Origin: JBGTKH01 sp041744735
Lineage (GTDB): Bacteria; Planctomycetota; Planctomycetia; Pirellulales; Pirellulaceae
Assembly: GCA_041744735.1 (NCBI GenBank)
Contig: JBGTKH010000630.1
Location: forward strand, 1 to 8,154
Reading direction: 5' to 3'
Length of the DNA stretch: 8,154 bases
Part shown: positions 1 through 6,621 of the stretch, piece after piece
Position numbering within the stretch: position 1 is the first letter of the stretch
Layout of the letters: every line of letters begins with the position of its first letter
Position numbers and translations under genes: made by a program
The notes under the pieces: model-generated
Seen by the model: the letters and a program-made list of their open reading frames with translations, nothing else
Databases searched by the model: none
What the model was told of the DNA's origin: nothing

Positions 1-2
1 AC

Positions 3-125
3 GTCTCCCACCAGGAGGTGCGCGCCGTTGAAAAACTACTCAACGATCGACCGCGCGAATGCCTGGGATTCAGGACGCCAAGCGAAGTTTTCTTCGACGA
101 ACACCACGGGAAAAATTGCGATTGA
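3..125 (+). CDS. IS30-family transposase, C-terminal end (5' part outside window)
   Basis: Reading frame 3 is open from the window edge to a TGA at 123-125 and gives 40 residues. The stretch VEKLLNDRPRECLGF followed by RTPSEVFF is the hallmark C-terminal end of IS30-type DDE transposases, which usually read LN.RPRK.LG..TP.EVF. The family cuts and joins DNA to move its insertion sequence. The catalytic DDE residues lie upstream, outside the window, so intactness cannot be judged. The element should end within a few tens of bases of this stop; the stretch at about 113-140 (ATTGCGATTGAGATTTAAG and on) is where the right terminal repeat is expected, but its partner is not in the window. The stop lies in the same frame as, and 21 bases before, the mgtE start. 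The family call is from recognised motifs and is fairly sure; the exact right end is inference. Confidence 0.8.
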   Translation, partial: VSHQEVRAVEKLLNDRPRECLGFRTPSEVFFDEHHGKNCD

Positions 126-146
126 GATTTAAGACCGCCGACTCAC

Positions 147-1526
147 ATGGTCAACACCCTCTACCTGCCCGAACTGCGCGAGATGCTGGCCGAGAACAAC
201 GTGGCGGAGCTGAAGGAATTCTGCACGGCGCTGCACCCGGCGCGGACGGCGGAATTCATGGAGGGACTGAATGTCGCCGAAGCCTGGGCCGTACTGCAGC
301 ATACGACGCCGCAGGTGCGGGCCGAGATTTTCCATTATTTCGAGCACGAACGACAAATCGAGATCATCGAGACCCAGGACCGCGCCGCTGTCGCCGCGAT
401 GATCGCCGAGACGGCTCCGGACGACCGCGTCGACACGCTCGGCGACGTGAAGCCAGAGATCGTCGCTGAGTTGCTGGCTTTGATGCCCGCGGCCGAGCGG
501 CGAGACATCCAGCGGCTGAGCGCTTATCCCGAAGGCACGGCCGGCGCGGTGATGACCACCGAGTTTGCGCGGCTCAGCCAGACGCTGACGGTTCGCGACG
601 CGCTGGCTGAAATTGGGCGGCAAGCGGAAAATCTGGAGACGGTCTATTATATCTACGTCGTGGACGAGCACGAACATTTGCGCGGCGTGGTATCAGCGCG
701 GCAATTGATTTCGGCCATGCGCAAGCCCGACACGCAAATCGGCCAGTTGATGGACACTGAACTGGTCGCGTGCCATGTGCTAGAAGACCAGGAGGACGTC
801 GCCAACAAAGTGGCCCATCTCGACTTGCTGGCCATTCCGGTCGTGGACGCCGAGCGGCGGATCGTGGGCATCATTACGCACGACGACGTGATCGACGTGG
901 TCCGCGAAGAGGCCACCGAAGACGCTCAGCGCATCGCCGGCGTCACGCCGCTGGAAGACAGCTACCTAAAGACGCGGCTGTTCACGTTGAGTTGGAAGCG
1001 CGGCATGTGGCTGACGATCCTGTTCTTCACCGCGCTGTTCACGGCTTCGGCCTTGCGGTATTACGAAGGCCGGCTGGCGCAGTGGCCGTGGCTGATCATC
1101 TTCATCCCGCTGGTCATGTCCAGCGGCGGCAACTCGGGCAACCAATCGGCGACGTTGATCATCACCGCCATGACCACGGGCGACGTAACGGTGCGGGATT
1201 GGATGAACGTGGTGTGGCGCGAACTGCGAGTCGGCTTGATGCTGGGCGGCTTCCTGGCGGTGTTCGGGTTGGCCGTCTCGTGGCTGCTCACCTCCGACAT
1301 GCCCGAAGTGCGCCTACGCCCGCAAAGCGTATTGATCGTGCCGCTGACCTTGGTGCTGGTCGTCACCTGTGGCGCCGTTGCCGGCTCGCTGCTGCCCATG
1401 CTCTTCAAGCGTTTGGGCCTCGACCCCGCCCTGATGAGCAACCCCTTCGTCGCCGGCCTGAGCGACATTCTCGCGATCGTCATCTACATGAACGTCGCGC
1501 TGGCCTTGTTGTCGCTAAGCGGCTAG
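147..1526 (+). CDS. mgtE: MgtE-type magnesium channel/transporter
   Basis: The 459-residue product matches the usual MgtE length (about 450) and domain order. An N-terminal helical superhelix domain covers roughly residues 5-130. A tandem CBS pair covers roughly 135-265, with YYIYVVDE and LAIPVVDAERRIVGIITHDD, followed by the linker EATEDAQRIAGV. About five membrane helices run from residue 285 to 458. The family's signature GGNSGNQSAT is at 327-336, and NPFVAGLSD ends in Asp440, which corresponds to the pore Mg2+-binding aspartate of the Thermus protein. MgtE takes up Mg2+ across the inner membrane, and the cytosolic N and CBS domains close the pore when internal Mg2+ is high. The start at 147 is the first in-frame start after a stop at 123-125 and gives a normal N-terminus; no clear Shine-Dalgarno site precedes it. 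An IS30 end lies directly upstream, so the native promoter may have been displaced. No Mg2+ riboswitch fits in the 21-base gap. The gene looks intact. Confidence 0.96.
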   Translation: MVNTLYLPELREMLAENNVAELKEFCTALHPARTAEFMEGLNVAEAWAVLQHTTPQVRAEIFHYFEHERQIEIIETQDRAAVAAMIAETAPDDRVDTLGDVKPEIVAELLALMPAAERRDIQRLSAYPEGTAGAVMTTEFARLSQTLTVRDALAEIGRQAENLETVYYIYVVDEHEHLRGVVSARQLISAMRKPDTQIGQLMDTELVACHVLEDQEDVANKVAHLDLLAIPVVDAERRIVGIITHDDVIDVVREEATEDAQRIAGVTPLEDSYLKTRLFTLSWKRGMWLTILFFTALFTASALRYYEGRLAQWPWLIIFIPLVMSSGGNSGNQSATLIITAMTTGDVTVRDWMNVVWRELRVGLMLGGFLAVFGLAVSWLLTSDMPEVRLRPQSVLIVPLTLVLVVTCGAVAGSLLPMLFKRLGLDPALMSNPFVAGLSDILAIVIYMNVALALLSLSG

Positions 1527-1575
1527 ACCGCCACCTAGTGCGTCGTCCATGCGCAGTTTTAGTGTGAGCCGAACG

Positions 1576-1614
1576 CGCTAGCGTCGGGCCGCGGCCGGGC
1601 ACCCGCGGCTAGCG
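1576..1614. repeat. Imperfect hairpin, REP-like
   Basis: CGCTAGCGTCGGG (1576-1588) pairs with CCCGCGGCTAGCG (1602-1614) over 11 of 13 positions, with a 13-base loop that is itself GC-rich (CCGCGG). The right arm shares its GCTAGCG with the outer inverted repeat that starts at 1608, so the two structures are alternatives. There is no T tract after it. It resembles the small extragenic palindromes built around CGCTAGCG that I recall as frequent in planctomycete genomes; that comparison is from memory. Confidence 0.6.
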
Positions 1615-1735
1615 GCTTGTTGATTTAGTAACCCGAAGCGTAAGCGAGGGCGTCCTTTCCTCCCTCGCTTACGCTTCGGGTTATGATTTACGCCATACGT
1701 TGCTTCGACGCCGACTAAATAAACAAGCCGCTAGC
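1608..1735. repeat. 20-bp outer inverted repeat enclosing a second hairpin
   Basis: The left arm is GCTAGCGGCTTGTTGATTTA at 1608-1627. The reverse complement of 1716-1735 is the same sequence with one change (T for G at the fifteenth base), so 19 of 20 positions match. The arms are separated by 88 bases, which contain a separate perfect hairpin. The outer arms may be a once-compact palindrome split by insertion of the inner one, or the ends of a small non-autonomous element. No ORF lies between them. Confidence 0.75.
1621..1690. repeat. Perfect 22-bp-arm hairpin flanked by 7-bp direct repeats
   Basis: The left arm at 1629-1650 (TAACCCGAAGCG, then TAAGCGAGGG) is perfectly reverse-complementary to 1662-1683, with an 11-base pyrimidine-rich loop at 1651-1661. 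Directly outside lie identical 7-mers, TGATTTA at 1621-1627 and TGATTTA at 1684-1690, with only one extra base (G1628) on the left. That layout is what a target-site duplication around an inserted palindrome looks like. No T run follows the right arm, so it is a poor intrinsic terminator, although a transcript would fold into a very stable stem. The repeat itself is directly visible; insertion is inferred. Confidence 0.85.
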
Positions 1736-1876
1736 GCCATCGGCTCACAGCAGCAACCCTACGTTTTCGGTTTGACGACGCACTTGGTTGATTCGCGATC
1801 ACAGGCTGGGAAGGCGGAGAAATTCGGGTATAACAACGGCATGGCACGGCGTTTACGTGGGGACGCCCAGGATTGC

Positions 1877-1880
1877 AGGA
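1877..1880 (+). promoter_or_regulatory. Ribosome binding site that decides the restriction-modification start
   Basis: AGGA sits 9 bases before the ATG at 1890. The open frame continues upstream to a TTG at 1788, but those 34 extra residues are basic, low in family character and lack a comparable site. The ATG at 1890 also begins the N-terminus MSKSYEQGKEEVEKL, which fits the family. Confidence 0.65.
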
Positions 1881-1889
1881 AAGCCAATC

Positions 1890-4800
1890 ATGAGCAAGTC
1901 GTATGAGCAAGGCAAGGAGGAGGTTGAGAAGCTGTGCCAATATTACGCGATCAACCGCGAAGCGTTTAACGCTCCTGGCGTCAAGGAAGCTGACGTTCGC
2001 CAATCTCTGATCGACCCGTTCTTTGAAGCCCTTGGCTGGGACGTAGGCAATGCCGCGCAGATCGCCCCTCAATACCGCGAAGTGATTTCCGAGCCCAGTC
2101 TCGAAGTCGAGGACCAACAGAAGGCCCCCGATTACAATTTCCGCGTCGGCCAAACGCCCAAGTTCTATGCGGAAGCCAAGAAGTGTAGCGTCAAAATCAA
2201 AAACGACCCGCGCTGGGCTTTCCAGCTTCGCCGCTACGGATGGAGCGCCAAAGTTGCCCTGTCGATTCTGACCAACTTCGAGGAGCTAAGCGTCTACGAC
2301 TGTAGCATTCGGCCGTGCGAGAGTGATCAAGCCAGCCGCGCACGCATTCTGTATTTTGGATTCGAGGAATACCCAGATCGATGGCGCGCATTGTGGGACA
2401 TCTTCTCACGCGAGGCGGTCTGGAGCGGCGCGTTCGACGAATTCGCATCGTCCACGCGAAAGCGCGGCACGTCCGAAGTGGACGTCGAGTTCTTGAAAGA
2501 AATCGAAGGCTGGCGGGAAGAGTTGGCCCGGAACATCGCGCGGCTCAACAAGGACCTTTCTTCCGACGATCTGAATGCGGCGGTCCAACGCACCATCGAC
2601 CGCGTGGTCTTTCTGCGCATGGCTGAAGACCGGGGCCTGGAACCGTACAAACAACTGTTGAATTTGTGCGAGCGGCCCGACATTTACGCCCGCTTCATGC
2701 GCGACGTGTGTCGCCGGGCCGACGAAAAGTACAACTCCGGCCTGTTCCATTTCCAAAGGGAATCGGGCCTGACAGAAGCGCCTGACCGCCTCACCCCCAA
2801 GCTCGCGGTCGATGACAAAGTGTTCCGGCCGATCCTGCAAAAACTCTACTACGAACATAAGTCGCCCTATCACTTCGGCATCCTGCCTGTCGAGATCTTG
2901 GGAACGGTCTACGAACGATTTCTGGGCAAGGTCGTCCGGCTGACCGCCGGACATCAGGCCAAGGTCGAGGAGAAGCCCGAGGTGCGCAAGGCCGGCGGCG
3001 TCTACTACACACCGTCCTACATCGTCGATTACATCGTCCGCGAAACCGTCGGCCGGAAGATTGAAGGCAAGAGTCCGTCGCAACTGGCGGGCCGCCGCAA
3101 TGGAAAGCAGCCGTTACGTGTGTTGGACATGGCCTGCGGCAGCGGTTCGTTCCTGCTCGGAGCGTACCGGTGCTTGCTCGACCACTATCTGAAGTGGTAC
3201 CTGGATCACAAACCGGCCACTCACAAGAAGGCCGTCTACAACGGCCGTAGCGGACAATGGCGGCTGACGATCGAGGAAAAGAAACGCATCCTGACCACGC
3301 ACATCTTCGGCGTGGATATCGACCCACAGGCCGTCGAAGTCATGAAGCTGTCGTTGCTCTTGAAGGTGTTGGAAGGTGAAAACGACGTCAGCGTCGCTCG
3401 GCAGTTGAAATTGATCAACGACCGGGCGTTGCCGAATCTGGCCAACAACATTAAATGCGGCAATTCCTTGATCGGCCCCGACTACTTCACGAATCACCTC
3501 ATTCCAGACCCCGACGAACTGAAGCGGGTCAACGCATTCGATTGGAACACTGAATTCTCCGACGCCATGCGGGCTGGCGGCTTCGACAGCATCATTGGCA
3601 ACCCGCCGTACATTCGCATCCAGACGATGAAGGAGTGGGCGCCGCTGGAGGTCGAAATCTACAAGGAGTTGTTTACAGCCAGCCAAAGCGGCAACTACGA
3701 CATCTACGTTGTCTTCATTGAACAAGGCTTACGGCTGCTGAATTCCAGGGGGCAACTTGGCTTCATCTGCCCGCACAAGTTTTTCAACTCACAATATGGC
3801 GAGCCATTGCGGGCACGCATCGCTCAGGGTAAACATTTTTCGCACGCTGTGCACTTTGGCGCGCAGCAAGTCTTTGAAGGCGCGACAACCTATACATGTC
3901 TTCTTTTCCTGAGCAAGTCGCCTGTGTCGAAACGTCATTTGGTCAAGGTGGACGATCTTATCGCATGGCGCGCCTTTGGAGTTGCCACCAAAGGCGCGAT
4001 CAAGGCGGCGGATGTGACGTCGGCCGAATGGAATTTTGCCGTGGGTCCGGGAGCTGGCGTGTTTTCGAAACTCTCAGCGAAGCCGGACAAGTTGGGCGAC
4101 ATTGCCGACATCTTTGTCGGTCTGCAAACGAGTGCCGACGACGTTTACATCATGGAATTCGTCGCGGAGACGGATCGTACGTTCCGCTTGCGGTCGAAGG
4201 CTCTAGACCGGGAATGGACTTTCGAGAAATCCATGCTTCGCCCCGTGGTGAGCGGCACCGATGTTGGTCGGTACGACACACTCTCCGATCGCCAGTTCAT
4301 ACTGTTTCCTTACACAGTCCAGGATGAACGCGCGGCACTGGTCGACTTCAGAACGATAGAACGCCAATTCCCCAAGACGGCGGCCTACCTTTTGGAAAAC
4401 AAAGAGCGGCTGGAAAACCGGGAAAGGCGCGCGTTTCGAGATGCTGAGTGGCACCGATTTGGTCGAAATCAGAATCTTGGCATACAGAGTCGCGTTAAGC
4501 TCTGCGTGCCCAGACTGGTTGAGCACCTCCACGCCGCATTGGATGGCGATGGCAGCCATTTCCTGGACAACGTAGACGTTGGTGGCGTGACGCTAAAGCC
4601 CGCGCATGAGTTGCAAAGTTTACAGTACGTTTTGGCGCTGCTGAATTCCCGACTGTTGCGCTGGTACTTCCCGCAAATCAGCGCTCCCTTCCGAGGTGGC
4701 TGGCGCTCGGCGAACCGGCAATTCCTGTCTTTGCTTCCCATCGTTGTAATTAACTTCGCGAACCCAGAGCAGGAGTCCGTGCATCGGCAACTGATCGGCC

Positions 4801-4979
4801 TAGTGGATTCGATGCAGAACTTGCATCGACAGCTTGCCGCCACGAAGTCGTCCGCATACACGAACGTTATTCAGCGCCAGATCGACGCGACGGATGCGGC
4901 AATTGACCGGTTGGTGTACGATCTTTACGGGCTGACGGAGAAGGAAATCGCGCTAGTCGAGGAAGCGGCTAAGCGTTGA
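1890..4979 (+). CDS. Single-chain restriction endonuclease/N6-adenine DNA methyltransferase (type IIG-like, Eco57I/TaqI class)
   Basis: The product is 1029 residues from the ATG at 1890. An N-terminal HsdR-like PD-(D/E)XK nuclease domain spans about residues 1-170, with Pro80-Asp81 and, 13 residues on, Glu95-Ala-Lys97. A helical connector follows (about 170-360). The methyltransferase core shows VYYTP (371-375), motif I DMACGSGSF (413-421), GVDIDP (474-479) and motif IV NPPY (571-574), the signature of amino-group adenine methylation. A TaqI-like target-recognition domain covers about 730-950, with LGDIADIFVGLQTS and LNSRLLRWYF. A helical C-terminus (about 955-1029) ends in DLYGLTEKE. Such proteins methylate one site and cut DNA lacking the mark, using S-adenosylmethionine and Mg2+; no separate methylase, HsdS or BREX/DISARM partner is in the window. 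All catalytic motifs are present and the frame is open throughout, so it is probably functional. The target sequence cannot be read from the protein. PglX of BREX is the nearest alternative, but it lacks the nuclease. Confidence 0.93.
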   Translation: MSKSYEQGKEEVEKLCQYYAINREAFNAPGVKEADVRQSLIDPFFEALGWDVGNAAQIAPQYREVISEPSLEVEDQQKAPDYNFRVGQTPKFYAEAKKCSVKIKNDPRWAFQLRRYGWSAKVALSILTNFEELSVYDCSIRPCESDQASRARILYFGFEEYPDRWRALWDIFSREAVWSGAFDEFASSTRKRGTSEVDVEFLKEIEGWREELARNIARLNKDLSSDDLNAAVQRTIDRVVFLRMAEDRGLEPYKQLLNLCERPDIYARFMRDVCRRADEKYNSGLFHFQRESGLTEAPDRLTPKLAVDDKVFRPILQKLYYEHKSPYHFGILPVEILGTVYERFLGKVVRLTAGHQAKVEEKPEVRKAGGVYYTPSYIVDYIVRETVGRKIEGKSPSQLAGRRNGKQPLRVLDMACGSGSFLLGAYRCLLDHYLKWYLDHKPATHKKAVYNGRSGQWRLTIEEKKRILTTHIFGVDIDPQAVEVMKLSLLLKVLEGENDVSVARQLKLINDRALPNLANNIKCGNSLIGPDYFTNHLIPDPDELKRVNAFDWNTEFSDAMRAGGFDSIIGNPPYIRIQTMKEWAPLEVEIYKELFTASQSGNYDIYVVFIEQGLRLLNSRGQLGFICPHKFFNSQYGEPLRARIAQGKHFSHAVHFGAQQVFEGATTYTCLLFLSKSPVSKRHLVKVDDLIAWRAFGVATKGAIKAADVTSAEWNFAVGPGAGVFSKLSAKPDKLGDIADIFVGLQTSADDVYIMEFVAETDRTFRLRSKALDREWTFEKSMLRPVVSGTDVGRYDTLSDRQFILFPYTVQDERAALVDFRTIERQFPKTAAYLLENKERLENRERRAFRDAEWHRFGRNQNLGIQSRVKLCVPRLVEHLHAALDGDGSHFLDNVDVGGVTLKPAHELQSLQYVLALLNSRLLRWYFPQISAPFRGGWRSANRQFLSLLPIVVINFANPEQESVHRQLIGLVDSMQNLHRQLAATKSSAYTNVIQRQIDATDAAIDRLVYDLYGLTEKEIALVEEAAKR

Positions 4980-5007
4980 GGCCGTGGTCAGGCGCGGCGA
5001 GTTTTTC

Positions 5008-5013
5008 AGGAGG
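5008..5013 (+). promoter_or_regulatory. Strong Shine-Dalgarno site for the small ORF
   Basis: AGGAGG lies 7 bases upstream of the ATG at 5021 and is the best ribosome binding site in the window. It fixes the start at 5021 rather than at the ATG at 4976, which overlaps the end of the restriction-modification gene. Its quality argues that the small ORF is, or recently was, translated. Confidence 0.75.
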
Positions 5014-5020
5014 AACGAAC

Positions 5021-5329
5021 ATGGGACTGACCGTGCATTACAGCTTTCGCTACTACGATCCGTCCGCGCGCCAGGCGCGGGCTCTCGTCGAAAAGCTGCA
5101 CCGCCGAACTTTGAAGTTGCCATTCTTCCGTGTTGGTCAGATCTTGAGATACGCGCGCACTGGCCCGCGAGTGTGTTACGATCCGCCCGATTGGTTTCGC
5201 AGTCTCCTCGACCTTGCCATCGCCGGAGTGGGCGGGCAATTCAAAGATACGACCTACGCACGAACCAAGTTTTGCCGACCGCCGCCGAAGCCGCCGAAGC
5301 ACGTGCCAACGCGCTCGAAGCGGAATTGA
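5021..5329 (+). CDS. Small protein with MGLTVHYS-type N-terminus, probably truncated by frameshift
   Basis: The ORF gives 102 residues beginning MGLTVHYSFRYYDPSARQAR, then ALVEKLHRRTLKLPFFRVGQI. This start resembles a family of uncharacterised proteins of unknown function that I recall beginning MGLT(I/V)HYS with a following RQAR.LVE.L...LDLPF...G.I pattern. No function is known to me and none is proposed. After about residue 48 the resemblance fades, and the last 20 residues (Pro/Lys/Arg-rich) are read from DNA that makes a much better coiled coil in another frame. The usual members are, as I recall, longer. It begins 41 bases after the restriction-modification stop on the same strand, so it could be cotranscribed. 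Translation is likely given the ribosome site; an intact functional protein is doubtful. Confidence 0.5.
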   Translation: MGLTVHYSFRYYDPSARQARALVEKLHRRTLKLPFFRVGQILRYARTGPRVCYDPPDWFRSLLDLAIAGVGGQFKDTTYARTKFCRPPPKPPKHVPTRSKRN

Positions 5330-5373
5330 AAAAGTTGCGTCGAAAACTAAAGCGGAAGAGCCGCGATTCGTAA
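5245..5373 (+). pseudogene. Out-of-frame coiled-coil tail, gene remnant
   Basis: In a different frame from the ORF starting at 5021, this stretch reads RYDLRTNQVLPT, then AAEAAEARANALEAELKKL and a basic end, closing at TAA 5371-5373. The alternating Ala/Glu/Leu pattern is a typical short coiled coil. The whole piece resembles the C-terminal tail that follows the nuclease domain in many Uma2/DUF820-like proteins (a YD..TN..LPT segment, then a coiled coil); this likeness is from memory and weak. No start codon with a ribosome site belongs to it. It is either the displaced end of the gene beginning at 5021, after an indel, or the leftover 3' end of a different gene joined to it by deletion. It ends 11 bases before the end of the convergent lhgO. 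Confidence 0.45.
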
Positions 5374-5384
5374 CTTTGCGACTA

Positions 5385-6587
5385 TTATCTTGCGAGTCGC
5401 GTCGATAGTTTTTCGACGATTAACTTGCCGACGTTCAGCGAGGCGGTGGCGGCGGGCGAAGGGGCGTTGCAGACGTTGATGATGCGGTCGGTCTCTTGGA
5501 TCACGAAATCGTCCACCATCTTGCCGTCGCGGGACACGGCTTGGGCACGCACGCCGGAGCGGGCGGGGACCAGATGTTCGGAGCGGATTTCTGGCAACAG
5601 GTGTTGCAGGGCGCGGACGAAGGCGGCCTTGCTGAACGAACGCCACATCTCGCCCATGCCGACGCGCCAGTATTTGCAGGCCAGCTTCAGGAATCCGGGA
5701 TAGCTGAGCGACTCTAGCAGGTCGCGCACGTTCACTTCGGTCTTGCGGTAGCCTTCGCGAGCAAACGCCAGCACGGCGTTGGGGCCGCATTCAACACTGC
5801 CGTCGATCATCCGCGTGAAGTGCACGCCCAGAAACGGAAAGCTGGGATCCGGGACGGGATAGATTAGGTTCTTGCAGAGGTGTTTGGCCTCGGGCTTCAA
5901 CTCGTAGAATTCGCCGCGGAAGGGGACGATCTTGGTTTCGGCCCGCTGGCCGCTCATGCTGGTCACGCGGTCGCAGTGCAAGCCGCCGCAGTTGACGACG
6001 TAATCGGCGGCAAACTCGCCGGCCGTGGTGACCAACACGACCGGTGCGCTGCGATGGTGGATCGCGGTCACTCGCGCGCCGGTGACCACCTGGCTGCCGC
6101 GCTCGGTGACGATCTCGGCCAGCCGTCGGCAGACTTGTCGGAAGTTCACGATGCCGGCCTCGGGCACGTGAATGGCTTTCACACCCGCCGCGTGCGGCTC
6201 CAGTTCCTTTAGCCGCGGCGGGTCGATCGTCTCGCAATTCACTCCGTTCTGCTGGCCGCGCTGAAAGATCTGCTCTAGCGCCGGCACTTCGCGCTCGTTA
6301 ACTGCCACAATTACTTTTCCGCAGATATCGTAATCGATGCCTTCCGCCGCGCAGAACGCTTCCATCGCCCGCTTGCCTTCGCGGCAGTTCAACGCTCGCA
6401 GCGAACCGGGCCGGTAATAAATGCCCGAGTGCAACACGCCTGAGTTGTGCCCCGTCTGATGCTGGCCGACCGACGACTCCTTCTCCAGCACGATCACGCG
6501 CCGGTTGGGATACTGCGCCGTCAGTTTATAAGCCGTCGCCAGCCCGACAATGCCGCCGCCGATGATCGCTACGTCCGCTTGATCCAT
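5385..6587 (-). CDS. lhgO: L-2-hydroxyglutarate oxidase (FAD-dependent)
   Basis: The product is 400 residues, the usual LhgO length. The N-terminal Rossmann fold has the dinucleotide motif GGGIVG (residues 10-15) and the ribose-binding Glu35 at the end of the second strand. It is followed by GQHQTGHNSGVLHSGIYY (41-58), a segment strongly typical of LhgO. The middle carries KELEPHAAGVKAIHVPEAGIV, and the C-terminus carries SGVRAQAVSRDGKMVDDF and NAPSPAATASL, which close the FAD site in this family. The enzyme oxidises L-2-hydroxyglutarate to 2-oxoglutarate and passes electrons to the membrane quinone pool, clearing a by-product of lactate/malate dehydrogenase and, in some bacteria, completing glutarate breakdown. 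No CsiD or other glutarate gene is visible here, so a repair role is more likely. It follows the TerC-family gene by 34 bases on the same strand, probably in one transcript. The start has only a weak GAG-type ribosome site. Confidence 0.94.
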   Translation of the reverse strand: MDQADVAIIGGGIVGLATAYKLTAQYPNRRVIVLEKESSVGQHQTGHNSGVLHSGIYYRPGSLRALNCREGKRAMEAFCAAEGIDYDICGKVIVAVNEREVPALEQIFQRGQQNGVNCETIDPPRLKELEPHAAGVKAIHVPEAGIVNFRQVCRRLAEIVTERGSQVVTGARVTAIHHRSAPVVLVTTAGEFAADYVVNCGGLHCDRVTSMSGQRAETKIVPFRGEFYELKPEAKHLCKNLIYPVPDPSFPFLGVHFTRMIDGSVECGPNAVLAFAREGYRKTEVNVRDLLESLSYPGFLKLACKYWRVGMGEMWRSFSKAAFVRALQHLLPEIRSEHLVPARSGVRAQAVSRDGKMVDDFVIQETDRIINVCNAPSPAATASLNVGKLIVEKLSTRLAR

Positions 6588-6621
6588 GTGTCTCGTTTGC
6601 AGTTCGCATCAATTCGCAACA

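Larger units (their letters stand above)
1527..1889. other. Non-coding gap with stacked palindromes between mgtE and the restriction-modification gene
   Basis: This 363-base stretch has no convincing gene. Positions 1576-1735 are filled by overlapping palindromes, listed separately. Positions 1736-1889 are ordinary sequence leading into the restriction-modification gene. The string TATAAC at 1829-1834 could be a -10 box, but no good -35 is found at 17 bases, so a promoter is not claimed. A run of U after a stem, as in an intrinsic terminator for mgtE, is absent. Confidence 0.6.

Noticed and set aside
770..1567. 265-residue ORF overlapping mgtE in another frame
   Set aside because: Arg/His/Ala-rich composition typical of the shadow frame of a GC-rich gene; MgtE is certain in the correct frame.
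1629..1683. Intrinsic terminator for mgtE
   Set aside because: The stem is strong but is followed by TGATTTA rather than a T tract, and its flanking direct repeats fit an inserted repeat better.
1571..1740. CRISPR-like array or attachment site
   Set aside because: The repeats are inverted and nested, not regularly spaced direct repeats; no cas genes, integrase or tRNA are present.
1788..1889. 34-residue N-terminal extension of the restriction-modification protein from a TTG start
   Set aside because: The ATG at 1890 has AGGA at a good distance and begins the family-like N-terminus; the extension is basic, unconserved-looking and lacks a ribosome site.
2406..3083. 225-residue minus-strand ORF inside the restriction-modification gene
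   Set aside because: Antisense shadow of a well-supported coding frame, no start signal or motif.
1890..4979. BREX PglX or part of a multi-gene defence island
   Set aside because: An N-terminal PD-(D/E)XK nuclease is fused to the methyltransferase, and no brx, pgl or other partner genes flank it.
5378..5412. GCGACT/AGTCGC stem followed by a T run as a terminator between convergent genes
   Set aside because: Only 6 bp with an 11-base loop, the T run starts 7 bases after the stem, and it overlaps the end of lhgO; too weak to call.
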